From: Azorhizobium oxalatiphilum
Lineage (GTDB): Bacteria > Pseudomonadota > Alphaproteobacteria > Rhizobiales > Xanthobacteraceae
Assembly: GCF_014635325.1 (NCBI RefSeq)
Contig: NZ_BMCT01000002.1
Location: 124,001-188,000, forward strand
Reading direction: 5' to 3'
Length of the DNA stretch: 64,000 bases
Shown: positions 8,143 to 16,907 of the stretch, piece after piece
Layout of the letters: each line of letters begins with the position of its first letter
Numbering within the stretch: the first letter of the stretch is position 1
The notes under the pieces: generated by a model
What the model was told of the DNA's origin: nothing
Database searches by the model: none
What the model saw: the letters and a program-made list of their open reading frames with translations, nothing else
Made by a program: the position numbers and the translations under genes

Positions 8143-9344
8143 GACGCGCCTCCCTGTTGACGGCCGAGGGTGCGCAGGGGCCGGGGCAGGATGCCGCCGG
8201 GCCGGAAGCGCAGGATGGCGATGACCACCACGGCGAAGATCAGCAGCCGGTATTCCTGAATGGACTGGAGCTTTTCCGGCAGGATGATGATGACCGCACC
8301 GGCGACGATGGCACCCCAGAAGTTGCCGAGCCCGCCCAGCACGATGATGGACAGCATGATCAACGACTCACCAAAGCCGGCCCCGTTCGGATTCACAAAG
8401 CCGTTCATCATGCCGTAGAGCGCGCCGGCCACCCCGATCAGGACATTGCCGGTGAGGAAGGCCGTGGCCTTCCAGCGCGCCGGGGAGAGCCCGAAGGCGG
8501 AGGCGGCGATCTCGTCGGTGCGCACGGCATCCATGGCGATGCCCACCCAGGAGCGCTCCAGCATCCGCCCGGCGAGGAAGGCCAGCGCGAACAGAGCCGC
8601 CGCCGCCAGCGCGTAAGGCAGATAGAAGGAAACGTCGAAGCCGGCGATGGTGGCGACATCGCCGAAGTCCGAGCCGAACGGGGCGAAGCCGGGGATCTTC
8701 ATGCCCTGCGGCCCGCCGAAGGTGTCGTTCACCTCCAGCAGCGTGCGCAGCAGCACGCCGAAGGCGATGGTGACGAGCGCCACATAGTGGCCGCGCGTGC
8801 GCAGCACGGGCAGCAGCATGACGACACCGATGAGCGCGCTCACCACGCCGCCCGCCGCCAGCACCAGCAGGTGCGGCAGGCCGGTGTGGCCCGCTAGCAC
8901 GGCGGCGGTGTAGGCACCGATGGAGAAGAAAGCGGCGGCGGCGAAATTGGCGATGCCGCCGAACGCCATCTGGATGTTGAGGCCGACGCCCGCCACCGCA
9001 TAGAGCGCCACGGTGGCAACCATCAGCAGGCTGTAATGATCCTCGCGGAAGGTCCAGAGCAGCGCCAGCGCGGCCAGCACGGCGGAGGTGCTGGCGATGC
9101 CGGATTGCGTGCGGCAGGCCTCGGCGAGGCTGCGGCCCGCGCGGGAGCGATCGAGCAGCACCAGCGCGGCGAGGAAGGCGAGGACGAGCAGCCCCGTCTC
9201 CCATTGCTCGTGGACCTGCAACAGGCCGGCGAGCGCACCGAAGGCGGCCAGAGGCACCAGGATGGCGGCGGCCGTACCCGGCAGGCTGCGGGCCTGCGGC
9301 GGTGCGCCGGTGGCGATGGCGGCATCGAGATTGGTCGAGCGCAT
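8139..9344 (-). CDS. livM: Branched-chain amino acid-type ABC transporter permease (LivM family)
   Basis: 401 residues, polytopic, with the family pattern GLNIQMAFGGIANFAAAAFF near the middle and a permease EAA-like loop around GVAGALYGMMNG. The reading frame stays open far upstream, overlapping livH, but ATG 9344 is chosen: it lies two bases after the livH stop and gives a normal LivM with a long N-terminal hydrophobic extension. It forms the membrane channel with LivH. Confidence 0.82.
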   Translation of the reverse strand: MRSTNLDAAIATGAPPQARSLPGTAAAILVPLAAFGALAGLLQVHEQWETGLLVLAFLAALVLLDRSRAGRSLAEACRTQSGIASTSAVLAALALLWTFREDHYSLLMVATVALYAVAGVGLNIQMAFGGIANFAAAAFFSIGAYTAAVLAGHTGLPHLLVLAAGGVVSALIGVVMLLPVLRTRGHYVALVTIAFGVLLRTLLEVNDTFGGPQGMKIPGFAPFGSDFGDVATIAGFDVSFYLPYALAAAALFALAFLAGRMLERSWVGIAMDAVRTDEIAASAFGLSPARWKATAFLTGNVLIGVAGALYGMMNGFVNPNGAGFGESLIMLSIIVLGGLGNFWGAIVAGAVIIILPEKLQSIQEYRLLIFAVVVIAILRFRPGGILPRPLRTLGRQQGGAS

Positions 9345-9346
9345 GA

Positions 9347-10264
9347 TCAGACCCGTTCGCTGGAGCGTTCGGCGATCAGGCCGGTGGGGAACAGACCGAT
9401 CAGCGCGATGACGACGCCGAAAGCGACCACATCCTTGTAGGCGCTCGCGGTGGGCAGGACGATGGTGACGAGGGTCTGCACGAAAGCGAACAGGAAGCCG
9501 CCGAGGATCGGCCCCAGCAGGCTGCCGAGGCCGCCCACCACGGCGGCGGCGAAGCCGATGACGCCGAGCACGAGGCCCATGCTGAAATTCACCTCGCGAT
9601 AATAGAGGCCGAGCATCAGGCCGGCGACCGATGCCAGCGCCGAACCGAGCGCGAAGGTGCCGAGCACGGTGCGGCGGAAATCGATGCCGGCGAGGCGGGC
9701 CACATCCACATCCTGCGCCACCGCGCGGATGGCGAGGCCGATGCGGGTGCGGGTGATGAGCAGGTGCGTGGCGAGGATGATGCCGATGCCGGCGATGAGG
9801 ATCAGCACGCTGTCGAAACCGATGCTGAACGAGCCGGCGGTGATCTGCCACTGCGGCAGCAGAACCGGGAACGGCTTGGGATTGCCGCCATTGGGCACAC
9901 CGAGGCGGATCGCCTCGCGCAGGATGGTGCCGGCCATCAAAGTGACGAGCAGCACGTTGACGGGCGGGGCGTTGCGCAGGGGGAGCACGAGTGTTCCCCC
10001 GATCACCACCCCCGCCAGGCCGCCGACCGCGATGGCGGCCAGCAGCCCGAAGAGCAGGGACAGACCGGGCATGTCCACGAGAAGGCCGATGGCGGACGCC
10101 CCGCCGAGGGCGGCGAAGGCGCCGACACTGACCACGTCGCCGTGGGAGAACTTGATCACGTCCAGCACGCCGAAGAACAGCGAGAAACCGACCGCGATCA
10201 TCGCGTAAACCATGCCCAGCATCAGTCCGTTGAACAGGTGCTGGGCGAGGATGCCCATGTCCAT
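9347..10264 (-). CDS. livH: Branched-chain amino acid-type ABC transporter permease (LivH family)
   Basis: 305 residues with about eight membrane helices. It starts with the LivH-typical HLFNGLMLGMVYAMIAVGFSL region and contains GVLDVIKFSHGD, the conserved stretch of this permease family. It pairs with LivM in the inner membrane. It follows the binding-protein gene on the same strand, separated by a short tandem repeat (10290-10359). Confidence 0.85.
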   Translation of the reverse strand: MDMGILAQHLFNGLMLGMVYAMIAVGFSLFFGVLDVIKFSHGDVVSVGAFAALGGASAIGLLVDMPGLSLLFGLLAAIAVGGLAGVVIGGTLVLPLRNAPPVNVLLVTLMAGTILREAIRLGVPNGGNPKPFPVLLPQWQITAGSFSIGFDSVLILIAGIGIILATHLLITRTRIGLAIRAVAQDVDVARLAGIDFRRTVLGTFALGSALASVAGLMLGLYYREVNFSMGLVLGVIGFAAAVVGGLGSLLGPILGGFLFAFVQTLVTIVLPTASAYKDVVAFGVVIALIGLFPTGLIAERSSERV

Positions 10265-10289
10265 CTCTAAGCTCCGGGAGACGTCGAAG

Positions 10290-10359
10290 TCACTGGCGGC
10301 AAATCACTGGCAGCAAGCCGCTGGCGGTCGGTCACTTGCAGTCCGTCACTTGCCGGCCA
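10290..10359. repeat. Five tandem 14-bp degenerate repeats between the binding-protein gene and livH
   Basis: Five consecutive 14-base units read, on the plus strand, tcactggcggcaaa, tcactggcagcaag, ccgctggcggtcgg, tcacttgcagtccg and tcacttgccggcca. The last unit contains the stop codon and final codons of the binding-protein gene, so the array looks like repeated duplication of the gene's 3' end. It fills the spacer before livH and may affect coupling between the two genes; that effect is speculative. Confidence 0.75.
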
Positions 10360-11509
10360 GCTTGCGCTTGCCGGTGCCATAGTCGCTGTCCGGCCAGTAG
10401 ACCCACTTGCCGTCCTGAACCACATAGACATTCGCATCCACGATGTTCTGGCGGTGGTTGTCGAAATTGATCTCGCCCACCAGCGCCTTGTAGCCCTTGG
10501 TGCCGTTCAGCACTTCGGTGATCTTGGCGCGATCCGGCCCCACCTTCTCCACCGCATCCATGATCAGGTTGGCAGCGGAATAGGCGAAGGGACCATAGGC
10601 GTCGGGGTCCTCGCGGAAGCCGGCCTTCGCATAGGCGTCGGAGAAGGCCTGGCCGCTGGCATATCGCGAGAGCGGCGCGCCGTTGTGGAAGGAGACAGTG
10701 CCCTCGGAGGACTGGGCGGCGCCCTCGATGAAGCCGGAGGTCATGATGCCGGAGACGCCGGCCATATGGGCGTCGATGCCGAGACGGTCCATCTGCGAGC
10801 GCACGCGCACGCCGAGCGGCGTCAGGCCGCCGACGAACACATAATCCGGCTTCAGCTCCTTGATACGGGTCAGCTCGGCGGTGAAGTCCTGCTGGTCGGG
10901 GCTCACCGGGAAGGTGGCGACGATCTCGCCGCCGGTGGGCTTCAGGAATTCGGAGAAATACTTGTTCTGGCCCTTGCCGTAGTCGGTGGTGTCGTGGATC
11001 ACCACGAACGTCTTCGCGCCCTGCTCGGTCAGGAACTTCGCGGCGAGGCGACCCTCGTTGATCATCGTGCCGTTGACGCGATGGATCTGCTTGTAGTCGT
11101 TGCCATAGGTGATCTCGGGCAGGATGGCGCCCCATACCACCACGGGCAGCTTGAACTTCGCATAGGTGTCCACCGTGGCGATGCCCACGGCGGAGCAGTA
11201 ATGCGTGATGCCTGCCGTGATCGCGCGGTCGGAGGCCGCTTTCGTGGCCACCTGCACGCCCACATTTGGCTTGCACTCGTCGTCGAGCACCACGAGGTCA
11301 TAGGTGTATTTCGCGGCCGGATCGGCATTGCGCTGCTGCACCGCCAGCAAGGCCGAGTTGCGCCCGCCGACGCCGGCGGCCGCGCTGCCGCCGGTGAGCG
11401 GGCCGATGAAGGCGATCTTCACCGTATCCTTGGCCTGCGCCACCTGAAGGCCGACGGTGGCGAGCCCGGCGAGCCCGGCGAGCGCCAGGGCCAGAGCTTT
11501 GAGTTTCAT
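10346..11509 (-). CDS. ABC transporter periplasmic substrate-binding protein (HAAT/LivK-like)
   Basis: 387 residues with a clear signal peptide (MKLKALALALAGLAGLATVG, cleavage near AQA-KD). The mature protein begins KIAFIGPLTGG, the usual start of Leu/Ile/Val/amide-binding proteins, and has the two-lobe peripla_BP_6 layout. ATG 11509 is preferred to an upstream in-frame ATG because it starts the signal peptide and has an AGAGGGAAG ribosome site. It is first in the minus-strand operon (binding protein, livH, livM, livG, livF, oxd). Neighbours suggest an aldoxime, nitrile or amide ligand. Confidence 0.85.
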   Translation of the reverse strand: MKLKALALALAGLAGLATVGLQVAQAKDTVKIAFIGPLTGGSAAAGVGGRNSALLAVQQRNADPAAKYTYDLVVLDDECKPNVGVQVATKAASDRAITAGITHYCSAVGIATVDTYAKFKLPVVVWGAILPEITYGNDYKQIHRVNGTMINEGRLAAKFLTEQGAKTFVVIHDTTDYGKGQNKYFSEFLKPTGGEIVATFPVSPDQQDFTAELTRIKELKPDYVFVGGLTPLGVRVRSQMDRLGIDAHMAGVSGIMTSGFIEGAAQSSEGTVSFHNGAPLSRYASGQAFSDAYAKAGFREDPDAYGPFAYSAANLIMDAVEKVGPDRAKITEVLNGTKGYKALVGEINFDNHRQNIVDANVYVVQDGKWVYWPDSDYGTGKRKLAGK

Positions 11510-11917
11510 GATGCTTCCCTCTGTTCGTTCATTTGACGATAGCGGGGTGCCGCTGGCGAGGGGACTGCACAAAGCTGCACAGGGTTCTGCATGCGCTACG
11601 ACCATGAAATGGGCATGCGGCTGCATAAATATCGCCCATGAGGAGGCCGGGCGGGGTGGTCGACCTTGAGATATAGCGGTTCGCCGCTCCCGGAATGACT
11701 GACTTTCATTTATGCAGGTGCCTTCCAGTGCTTTTGCAGAGCCGTGTTTACGTGCAATTGGCCTTGCACGGAACGGTGCTCAACCTGCCCACAAGGGCAA
11801 TGGTATTTCAGGGGCAGGTCGTTTGCGGCGCGTCGGCGCCGGCAACGCGCTGAAGGCCCCGCCCGCATCTGCGCCCCGCGGGGCCTTGCTTGAAGCCACG
11901 CATTATCGAGGTCCCAG
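11510..11917. other. 408-bp divergent promoter region between transporter operon and nitrilase gene
   Basis: This region should hold two outward-facing promoters. It has several CTGCA direct repeats near 11563-11635 on the transporter side and a perfect inverted repeat at 11751-11770 on the nitrilase side. No gene is evident. The LysR-type regulator encoded after the nitrilase is a natural candidate to act here. Confidence 0.6.
11751..11770. promoter_or_regulatory. Perfect 7-6-7 inverted repeat, candidate operator upstream of the nitrilase gene
   Basis: CGTGCAA at 11751-11757 is mirrored by TTGCACG at 11764-11770 with a six-base spacer (TTGGCC). It lies 148 bases before the nitrilase start. 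Size and dyad symmetry fit a LysR-type recognition box; the regulator assignment is inferred from gene order. Confidence 0.45.
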
Positions 11918-12970
11918 ATGGCATTGCTCCCGCGTTTCACCGCCGCAGCGGTCCACGCCGCTCCGGTCTTTTTGGACAAGGCGGCCACCACCGAGAAGGC
12001 GATCTCGATCATGCGAGAGGCGGCGCGCAAGGGCGCCGCGTTCGTCGCCTTTCCTGAAACCTACATCCCGGCCTTCCCGGTCTGGGCGGCCATCTCGGCT
12101 CCCATCGAGAACCACGATCTGTTCGCGCGCATGGTGGAAGAATCCGTATTCGTGGATGGGCCGGAGGTGGACCAGCTCCGCCGCGAGGCGCGCCGGCTCG
12201 GCATCTTCGTCTCCATGGGCATCAGCGAGCGCTCCAAGGTGAGCGTCGGCTGCATCTGGAACGCCAATCTGATCATCGGTGACGACGGGGCGATCCTTGT
12301 TCACCACCGCAAGCTCGTTCCCACCTTCTACGAGAAGCTCATCTGGGCGGCAGGCGACGGGGACGGGCTGCGCGTGGCCGACACGCGGATCGGCAAGCTG
12401 GGTACGCTGATCTGCGGCGAGAACACCAATCCGCTGGCCCGCTACGCGCTGATGGCGCAGGGCGAGCAGGTGCATGTGTCGAGCTGGCCGCCCATCTGGC
12501 CGACCCGTCCACCGTCCGGCGGCGGCAACTTCAACAATGTGGCCGCCAACCGCATCCGCGCCAGCGCCCATTCCTTCGAGGCCAAGGCGTTCGGCATCGT
12601 CACCGCCGGCTTCATGGACAAGGCCATGCGCGATGCCCTTGTTGAGCGCGACCGCAACGCCGCCAAGGTGCTGGACGAGACCTCGCGTGCCGCTTCGTTC
12701 TTCGTGTCGCCGACGGGCGATCAGATCGGCGAGATGCTTCAGGAGGACGAGGGCATCCTCTATGCCGAGCTGGACCTCAACCTCTGCATCGAGCCCAAGC
12801 AGTTCCACGACGTGGTGGGCTATTACAACCGCTATGACGTGTTCGATCTGAAGGTGCGCCGGCAGCGGCAGGAACCGGCGGCCTTCGATGACGGCCTCGC
12901 CGGCGGACGGCCGGCCGAGGCAGACAGGACTGCCGCCCCGCCGTTACAGGAAGATCTGGCGATCTCCTGA
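11918..12970 (+). CDS. Nitrilase (carbon-nitrogen hydrolase, nitrile to carboxylic acid)
   Basis: 350 residues, typical nitrilase length. The catalytic triad is visible: Glu47 in AFPETYIP, Lys132 in HRKLVPT and nucleophile Cys166 in LICGENT. The CGEN(T) pattern favours a true nitrilase over an amidase or beta-ureidopropionase. The reaction hydrolyses a nitrile to acid plus ammonia. Paired with the aldoxime dehydratase it completes an aldoxime-nitrile-acid route. It is transcribed away from the transporter operon, and the C-terminal ~40 residues are low-complexity, as is common in filament-forming nitrilases. Confidence 0.9.
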   Translation: MALLPRFTAAAVHAAPVFLDKAATTEKAISIMREAARKGAAFVAFPETYIPAFPVWAAISAPIENHDLFARMVEESVFVDGPEVDQLRREARRLGIFVSMGISERSKVSVGCIWNANLIIGDDGAILVHHRKLVPTFYEKLIWAAGDGDGLRVADTRIGKLGTLICGENTNPLARYALMAQGEQVHVSSWPPIWPTRPPSGGGNFNNVAANRIRASAHSFEAKAFGIVTAGFMDKAMRDALVERDRNAAKVLDETSRAASFFVSPTGDQIGEMLQEDEGILYAELDLNLCIEPKQFHDVVGYYNRYDVFDLKVRRQRQEPAAFDDGLAGGRPAEADRTAAPPLQEDLAIS

Positions 12971-13092
12971 GGTGCGCGGCCGTGTGCGGGGCCGGCGCCC
13001 GCACACGGCTGTCCCAGCACAGCTTGCCTTGCCGCCCCGGTATTCGGGATGATGGTGCCGCTTTTCCCGTAGCTGAGTCGGCGGCCTCTGAC

Positions 13093-13986
13093 GTGTTCAA
13101 CTGGAACGACCTGACCTTCTTTCTCGAACTGGCACGGCAGAACCGGCTGATGCCGGCAGCCCGCCGGCTCAAGGTGGACCACACCACGGTCAGCCGCCGG
13201 ATCGCCGAGCTGGAGAAGGATCTGGCCATCAAGCTGTTCGATCGGCGGCCCGATGGCTTCGTGCTGACCGAGCAGGGGCACCGGCTGTTCGCCATCGCCG
13301 AGCGGATCGAGCAGGAGGCCGGTGAAATCCAGGAGGCCTTCGGCGCAGCGCCCAGCACCCCGGTCGGGCGCGTGCGTGTGGCCTCCATGGAGGGCATTGG
13401 TGCCTTCTTCCTCGCCCGGATCTTCGCCGAGTTCGCCGAGAAGGAGCCCGGCATCGTTGTTGAGCTTGTCACCGAGCGCCACCTGATCAACCTGACCAAG
13501 CGCGAGGCGGACATTTCCATCAGCTTCGTGCCGCCCACCGGCCAGCGTCTGGTGGTGCGCAAGGCCGGCTCCATGCGGCTGGCTCTCTTCGCTTCGCCCG
13601 ATTACCTCGCACGGCACGGAACCCCGGCGAAGCCCAAGGATCTCGCGAAGCACATGTTCGTGGACTATGTGGAGGATCTGGTCTCGATCCGCGCCGTGCA
13701 CTGGCTGCTGGACGTGCTGGAGCCTCCCGCCGTCGCCTTCCGCTCCACCAGCATGCATGCCCAGCAGAATGCGGTGGCTGCCGGTGCCGGCATTGCCCTG
13801 CTGCCGCTGTTCTCCGCCAAGGCCAACGCCACGCTCGTACCGGTGTTGCCGGAGGAGGTCGTGGTCATGCGCGACATCTATGTCTCGGTCCACGAGGACC
13901 TCGAATACATGACCCGCATCCGCGCCGTTATGCGCTACCTGACGCATGTGTTTCAGCGCGAAGCTGATTTCCTCACGAGGTTCTGA
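13093..13986 (+). CDS. LysR-family transcriptional regulator
   Basis: 297 residues. The N-terminal winged helix-turn-helix (FNWNDLTFFLELARQNRL ... AARRLKVDHTTVSRRIAELE) is followed by a periplasmic-binding-like effector domain. A GTG at 13093 is chosen because the protein then starts MFNWNDL, as related regulators do; an in-frame upstream start would add 37 residues without domain similarity. It lies 122 bases downstream of the nitrilase gene on the same strand and probably controls the nitrilase and/or the divergent transporter-oxd operon. The inducer is unknown. Confidence 0.85.
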   Translation: MFNWNDLTFFLELARQNRLMPAARRLKVDHTTVSRRIAELEKDLAIKLFDRRPDGFVLTEQGHRLFAIAERIEQEAGEIQEAFGAAPSTPVGRVRVASMEGIGAFFLARIFAEFAEKEPGIVVELVTERHLINLTKREADISISFVPPTGQRLVVRKAGSMRLALFASPDYLARHGTPAKPKDLAKHMFVDYVEDLVSIRAVHWLLDVLEPPAVAFRSTSMHAQQNAVAAGAGIALLPLFSAKANATLVPVLPEEVVVMRDIYVSVHEDLEYMTRIRAVMRYLTHVFQREADFLTRF

Positions 13987-14508
13987 CCGCAGCGCTGGCC
14001 GCTCGAAGTCGCGAATAGCCAAGCTTGCGGCAGAGGGGCAAATATCTGATCGAGTCTCGCCTCATGGAATGGGCGAGAGCTGAAATACGCCCATGCCACC
14101 GGCGATGATCTGCGCAAGGGGATGGAAGCGGTGGATGCTCGGCGTCGACGGGCAAAGAAATAGAGCTGTCGATTCTCTTTTGCCAAACCCCGAGGAAAAT
14201 CCCGAAAATTGTCACGGGCCCATGGAGGGGTGACGGTATATTAATGACTTCAGCGGCGTTGGAACACTAGCTCCTAAAGCAGATGCGCTACCTGGCTACG
14301 TTATGCTCCAACATGGCCTGAAGGCTTGGCGTGACTGCGTCCTTTACGGCTTCTATGCAAGGGCGGGGTGGGGCTCCGCGAAAGGAAGCAGTGCGCAGGC
14401 GGCTCCCCATGGGGACATCGTCCACGACAGGTGCCCATTCCGGATGCCTTCGCCTACAGTGCCAGCGCCGTCTCGGCCTTGCGTTCTCGTTTTCCCGGAG
14501 CAGGTTCC
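13987..14508. other. 522-bp intergenic region upstream of the ynb-like lipid operon
   Basis: This gap between the LysR gene and the lipid operon is somewhat less GC-rich than its surroundings (for example around 14155-14250). It must contain the promoter of the 14509-20274 operon. I found no convincing gene, RNA or terminator; short open frames here lack ribosome sites and domain features. Confidence 0.55.
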
Positions 14509-15126
14509 TTGACCATCTATGCGCTCAAGCCCGCCTTTCAGGGGCTGCTTCGCCCTCTGGTCCACGCGCTCGCAGGCCTCGGTGTGACCGCCAATCAGGT
14601 GACGCTTGCGGCCATGGCCGGATCGATCCTCGTGGGCGCGGTCGTCGGCTGGCTGGTGCATGCGGGCAATGCGGGTTCTGCCTTCCTGATCATGCCGGTG
14701 TTCCTGTTCGTGCGCATGGCGCTCAATGCGGTGGACGGCATGCTCGCCCGCGAGCATGGTCAGAAGAGCGACCTCGGTGCTTTTCTGAACGAGCTCGGCG
14801 ACGTGGTGTCCGATGCCGCCCTCTATGCGCCCTTCGCCCTCGTGTCGCCCTTCGGGCCGCTGGGCGTGGGGCTGTTCATCGTGCTGGCCATCGTCTCCGA
14901 ATTCGCCGGCGTGACCGCGCAGTCCATCGGTGCGCCGCGCGGCTATGAGGGGCCGCTGGGCAAGAGCGACCGCGCCTTCGTGCTGGGCGCTCTGGCGCTC
15001 TGGGTGGGCCTCTTCGGCCTGCCGGGCTGGATCTGGCCGTTGCCCTGGCTCCTGTCGGCGCTGCTGCTGCTGACCATCCGCAATCGCATCGTGGCCGCCC
15101 TCGGCCACCGGAGGGCCGCCTCTTGA
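14509..15126 (+). CDS. ynbA: YnbA-like CDP-alcohol phosphatidyltransferase with Asn variants in the catalytic motif
   Basis: 205 residues, integral membrane. The CDP-alcohol phosphatidyltransferase motif normally reads D-x2-DG-x2-AR-x8-G-x3-D-x3-D. Here its spacing is exact (positions 73, 76-77, 80-81, 90, 94, 98), but the first and third aspartates are Asn73 and Asn94. As I recall it, E. coli YnbA has the same Asn pattern, so this is a subfamily trait, not decay. It would swap CMP of a CDP-lipid for an alcohol; the alcohol is unknown. The TTG start at 14509 has a GGAGCAGG ribosome site and gives the MTIYALKP N-terminus expected for YnbA. First gene of the lipid operon. Confidence 0.82.
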   Translation: MTIYALKPAFQGLLRPLVHALAGLGVTANQVTLAAMAGSILVGAVVGWLVHAGNAGSAFLIMPVFLFVRMALNAVDGMLAREHGQKSDLGAFLNELGDVVSDAALYAPFALVSPFGPLGVGLFIVLAIVSEFAGVTAQSIGAPRGYEGPLGKSDRAFVLGALALWVGLFGLPGWIWPLPWLLSALLLLTIRNRIVAALGHRRAAS

Positions 15127-16907
15127 GTGCCGACACGACATCCGCCCGCCGTATCGCGACACAGGCCGAGTTTGCGGCGCCCGATGGCAGCCCGCTGTTC
15201 TATCGCTACTGGACCCGGCCGGAGGGGACCTCCGGCAACCCGCGCGGGGCCATCGTGCTGCTGCATCGCGGGCATGAGCATTCCGGCCGCATGATGCATC
15301 TGGTGGAGGAACTCGGCCTCGACGACTTCGAATTCTATGCCTGGGATGCGCGCGGCCATGGCCAGTCCGCGCCGAAGGGGCCGGCTGCCACCGGCTTCGA
15401 TGACCATGTGCGCGACCTTGACGCCTTCATCCGCCATATCAACGCCGCGCACGGCATCGCCATATCGGATACCGCGCTGGTGGCACAGAGCGTTGGGGCG
15501 GCCATCGCAGCCACATGGGTGCATGACTTCGCCCCGCGCATCCGCTGCATGACCTTGGCCTCTCCGGCCTTCGACATCCGCCTCTATGTGCCGTTCGCGC
15601 GGCCGGGCCTGAAGCTGCTGCGCAGCCTCATGGGGCCGTTCCCGGTGAAATCCTATGTCACCGGCCGCCAGCTCACCCGCGATCCCGTGCGCCAGCGCAC
15701 CTATGGCACCGATCCCCTCATTGTGCGGCCGATCAATGTGGACGTGCTGCTCGGCCTCTATGAGGCGGCCGAGCGGGTGGTGGCCGATGCCCGCGCCATC
15801 AATACGCCGACGCAACTGCTTATTTCCGGTTCGGACTATGTGGTGCAGCAGGACGTACAGCATCGCTTCTTCGAGCGCCTCGCCACCGGCGACAAGGAAC
15901 GCCACGTATTGCCGGGTTTCCTGCATGACACGCTGGGAGAGGCCCATCGCACCGACGTGGTGCGCATGGTGCGCGACTTCATCCTGAAGCGCTTCGCCGC
16001 GCCCGCCACCCGCCCGGCGCTGCTCGATGCCCACAGGGTGGGCTATACGCGCGACGAGATGGAGGAACTGGCGAGCCCGCAGTCGCTGCTCTCGCCACGC
16101 GGCGCCTATTGGGCGCTGACGCGGCTCAGCCTGAAGATCGGCGGGCTGTTCTCGGAGGGTATCGCCCTCGGCCACCGCACCGGCTTCGATTCCGGCTCCA
16201 CGCTGGACTACATCTATCGCAACGAGGCCGCCGGGCGCGGATGGCTCGGGCGGAGGATGGACCGCACGTATCTCGATGCGCCGGGCTGGCAGGGCATCCG
16301 CCAGCGCAAGGTGCATGCGCAGGCGCTGATCCGCCACGCCATGGAGCGGCTTGCGGGGGAGGGGCGTGATATCCGTCTCATGGACATCGCCGCCGGGCAC
16401 GGCCGCTATGTGCTGGAGGCGGTGGCGGGCGCACCGCAGCGTCCGTCCTCCATCCTGCTGCGGGACTATAGCGACATCAATGTGGAGGCCGGCACACGGC
16501 TTGCCGCCTCTCTGGAGCTCGATGACATCACCACCTTCATGCAGGGCGATGCCTTCGATGGCGACAACCTCGCCGCCGTCGCCCCGAAGGTGTCGCTGGC
16601 CGTGGTGTCGGGCCTCTATGAGCTGTTCCCCGACAATGCCCTGATCCGGCGCTCGCTGGCGGGCGTGGCGGCGGCGACGGAAGACGGAGGCTATCTGGTC
16701 TATACCGGCCAGCCCTGGCATCCGCAGCTGGAGATGATTGCGCGCACGCTCACCAGCCATCGTGCCGGCGAGCCCTGGATCATGCGCCGTCGCACGCAGG
16801 AGGAGATGGATCAGCTGGTCGCGGCGGCGGGCTTCGAGAAGATCGAGCAGCGCATCGATCGCTGGGGAATCTTCACCGTCTCGCTGGCCCGGAAGGTCGC
16901 GCCTTGA
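15123..16907 (+). CDS. ynbC: YnbC-like bifunctional alpha/beta hydrolase and SAM-dependent methyltransferase
   Basis: 594 residues with two domains. Residues ~20-310 are a monoacylglycerol-lipase-like alpha/beta hydrolase with LLHRGHEHSG, YAWDARGHGQS and nucleophile Ser123 in VAQSVG. Residues ~390-590 are methyltransferase-like, with the SAM motif MDIAAGHGRY near 420. The same fusion is found in E. coli YnbC. It could deacylate a lipid and methylate the product, but no reaction is established. The TTG start overlaps the ynbA stop as TTGA. Confidence 0.82.
   Translation: MSADTTSARRIATQAEFAAPDGSPLFYRYWTRPEGTSGNPRGAIVLLHRGHEHSGRMMHLVEELGLDDFEFYAWDARGHGQSAPKGPAATGFDDHVRDLDAFIRHINAAHGIAISDTALVAQSVGAAIAATWVHDFAPRIRCMTLASPAFDIRLYVPFARPGLKLLRSLMGPFPVKSYVTGRQLTRDPVRQRTYGTDPLIVRPINVDVLLGLYEAAERVVADARAINTPTQLLISGSDYVVQQDVQHRFFERLATGDKERHVLPGFLHDTLGEAHRTDVVRMVRDFILKRFAAPATRPALLDAHRVGYTRDEMEELASPQSLLSPRGAYWALTRLSLKIGGLFSEGIALGHRTGFDSGSTLDYIYRNEAAGRGWLGRRMDRTYLDAPGWQGIRQRKVHAQALIRHAMERLAGEGRDIRLMDIAAGHGRYVLEAVAGAPQRPSSILLRDYSDINVEAGTRLAASLELDDITTFMQGDAFDGDNLAAVAPKVSLAVVSGLYELFPDNALIRRSLAGVAAATEDGGYLVYTGQPWHPQLEMIARTLTSHRAGEPWIMRRRTQEEMDQLVAAAGFEKIEQRIDRWGIFTVSLARKVAP

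Noticed and set aside
13093-13986. Longer LysR protein starting at 12982
   Set aside because: The extra 37 residues are unlike LysR proteins; GTG 13093 gives a standard N-terminus.
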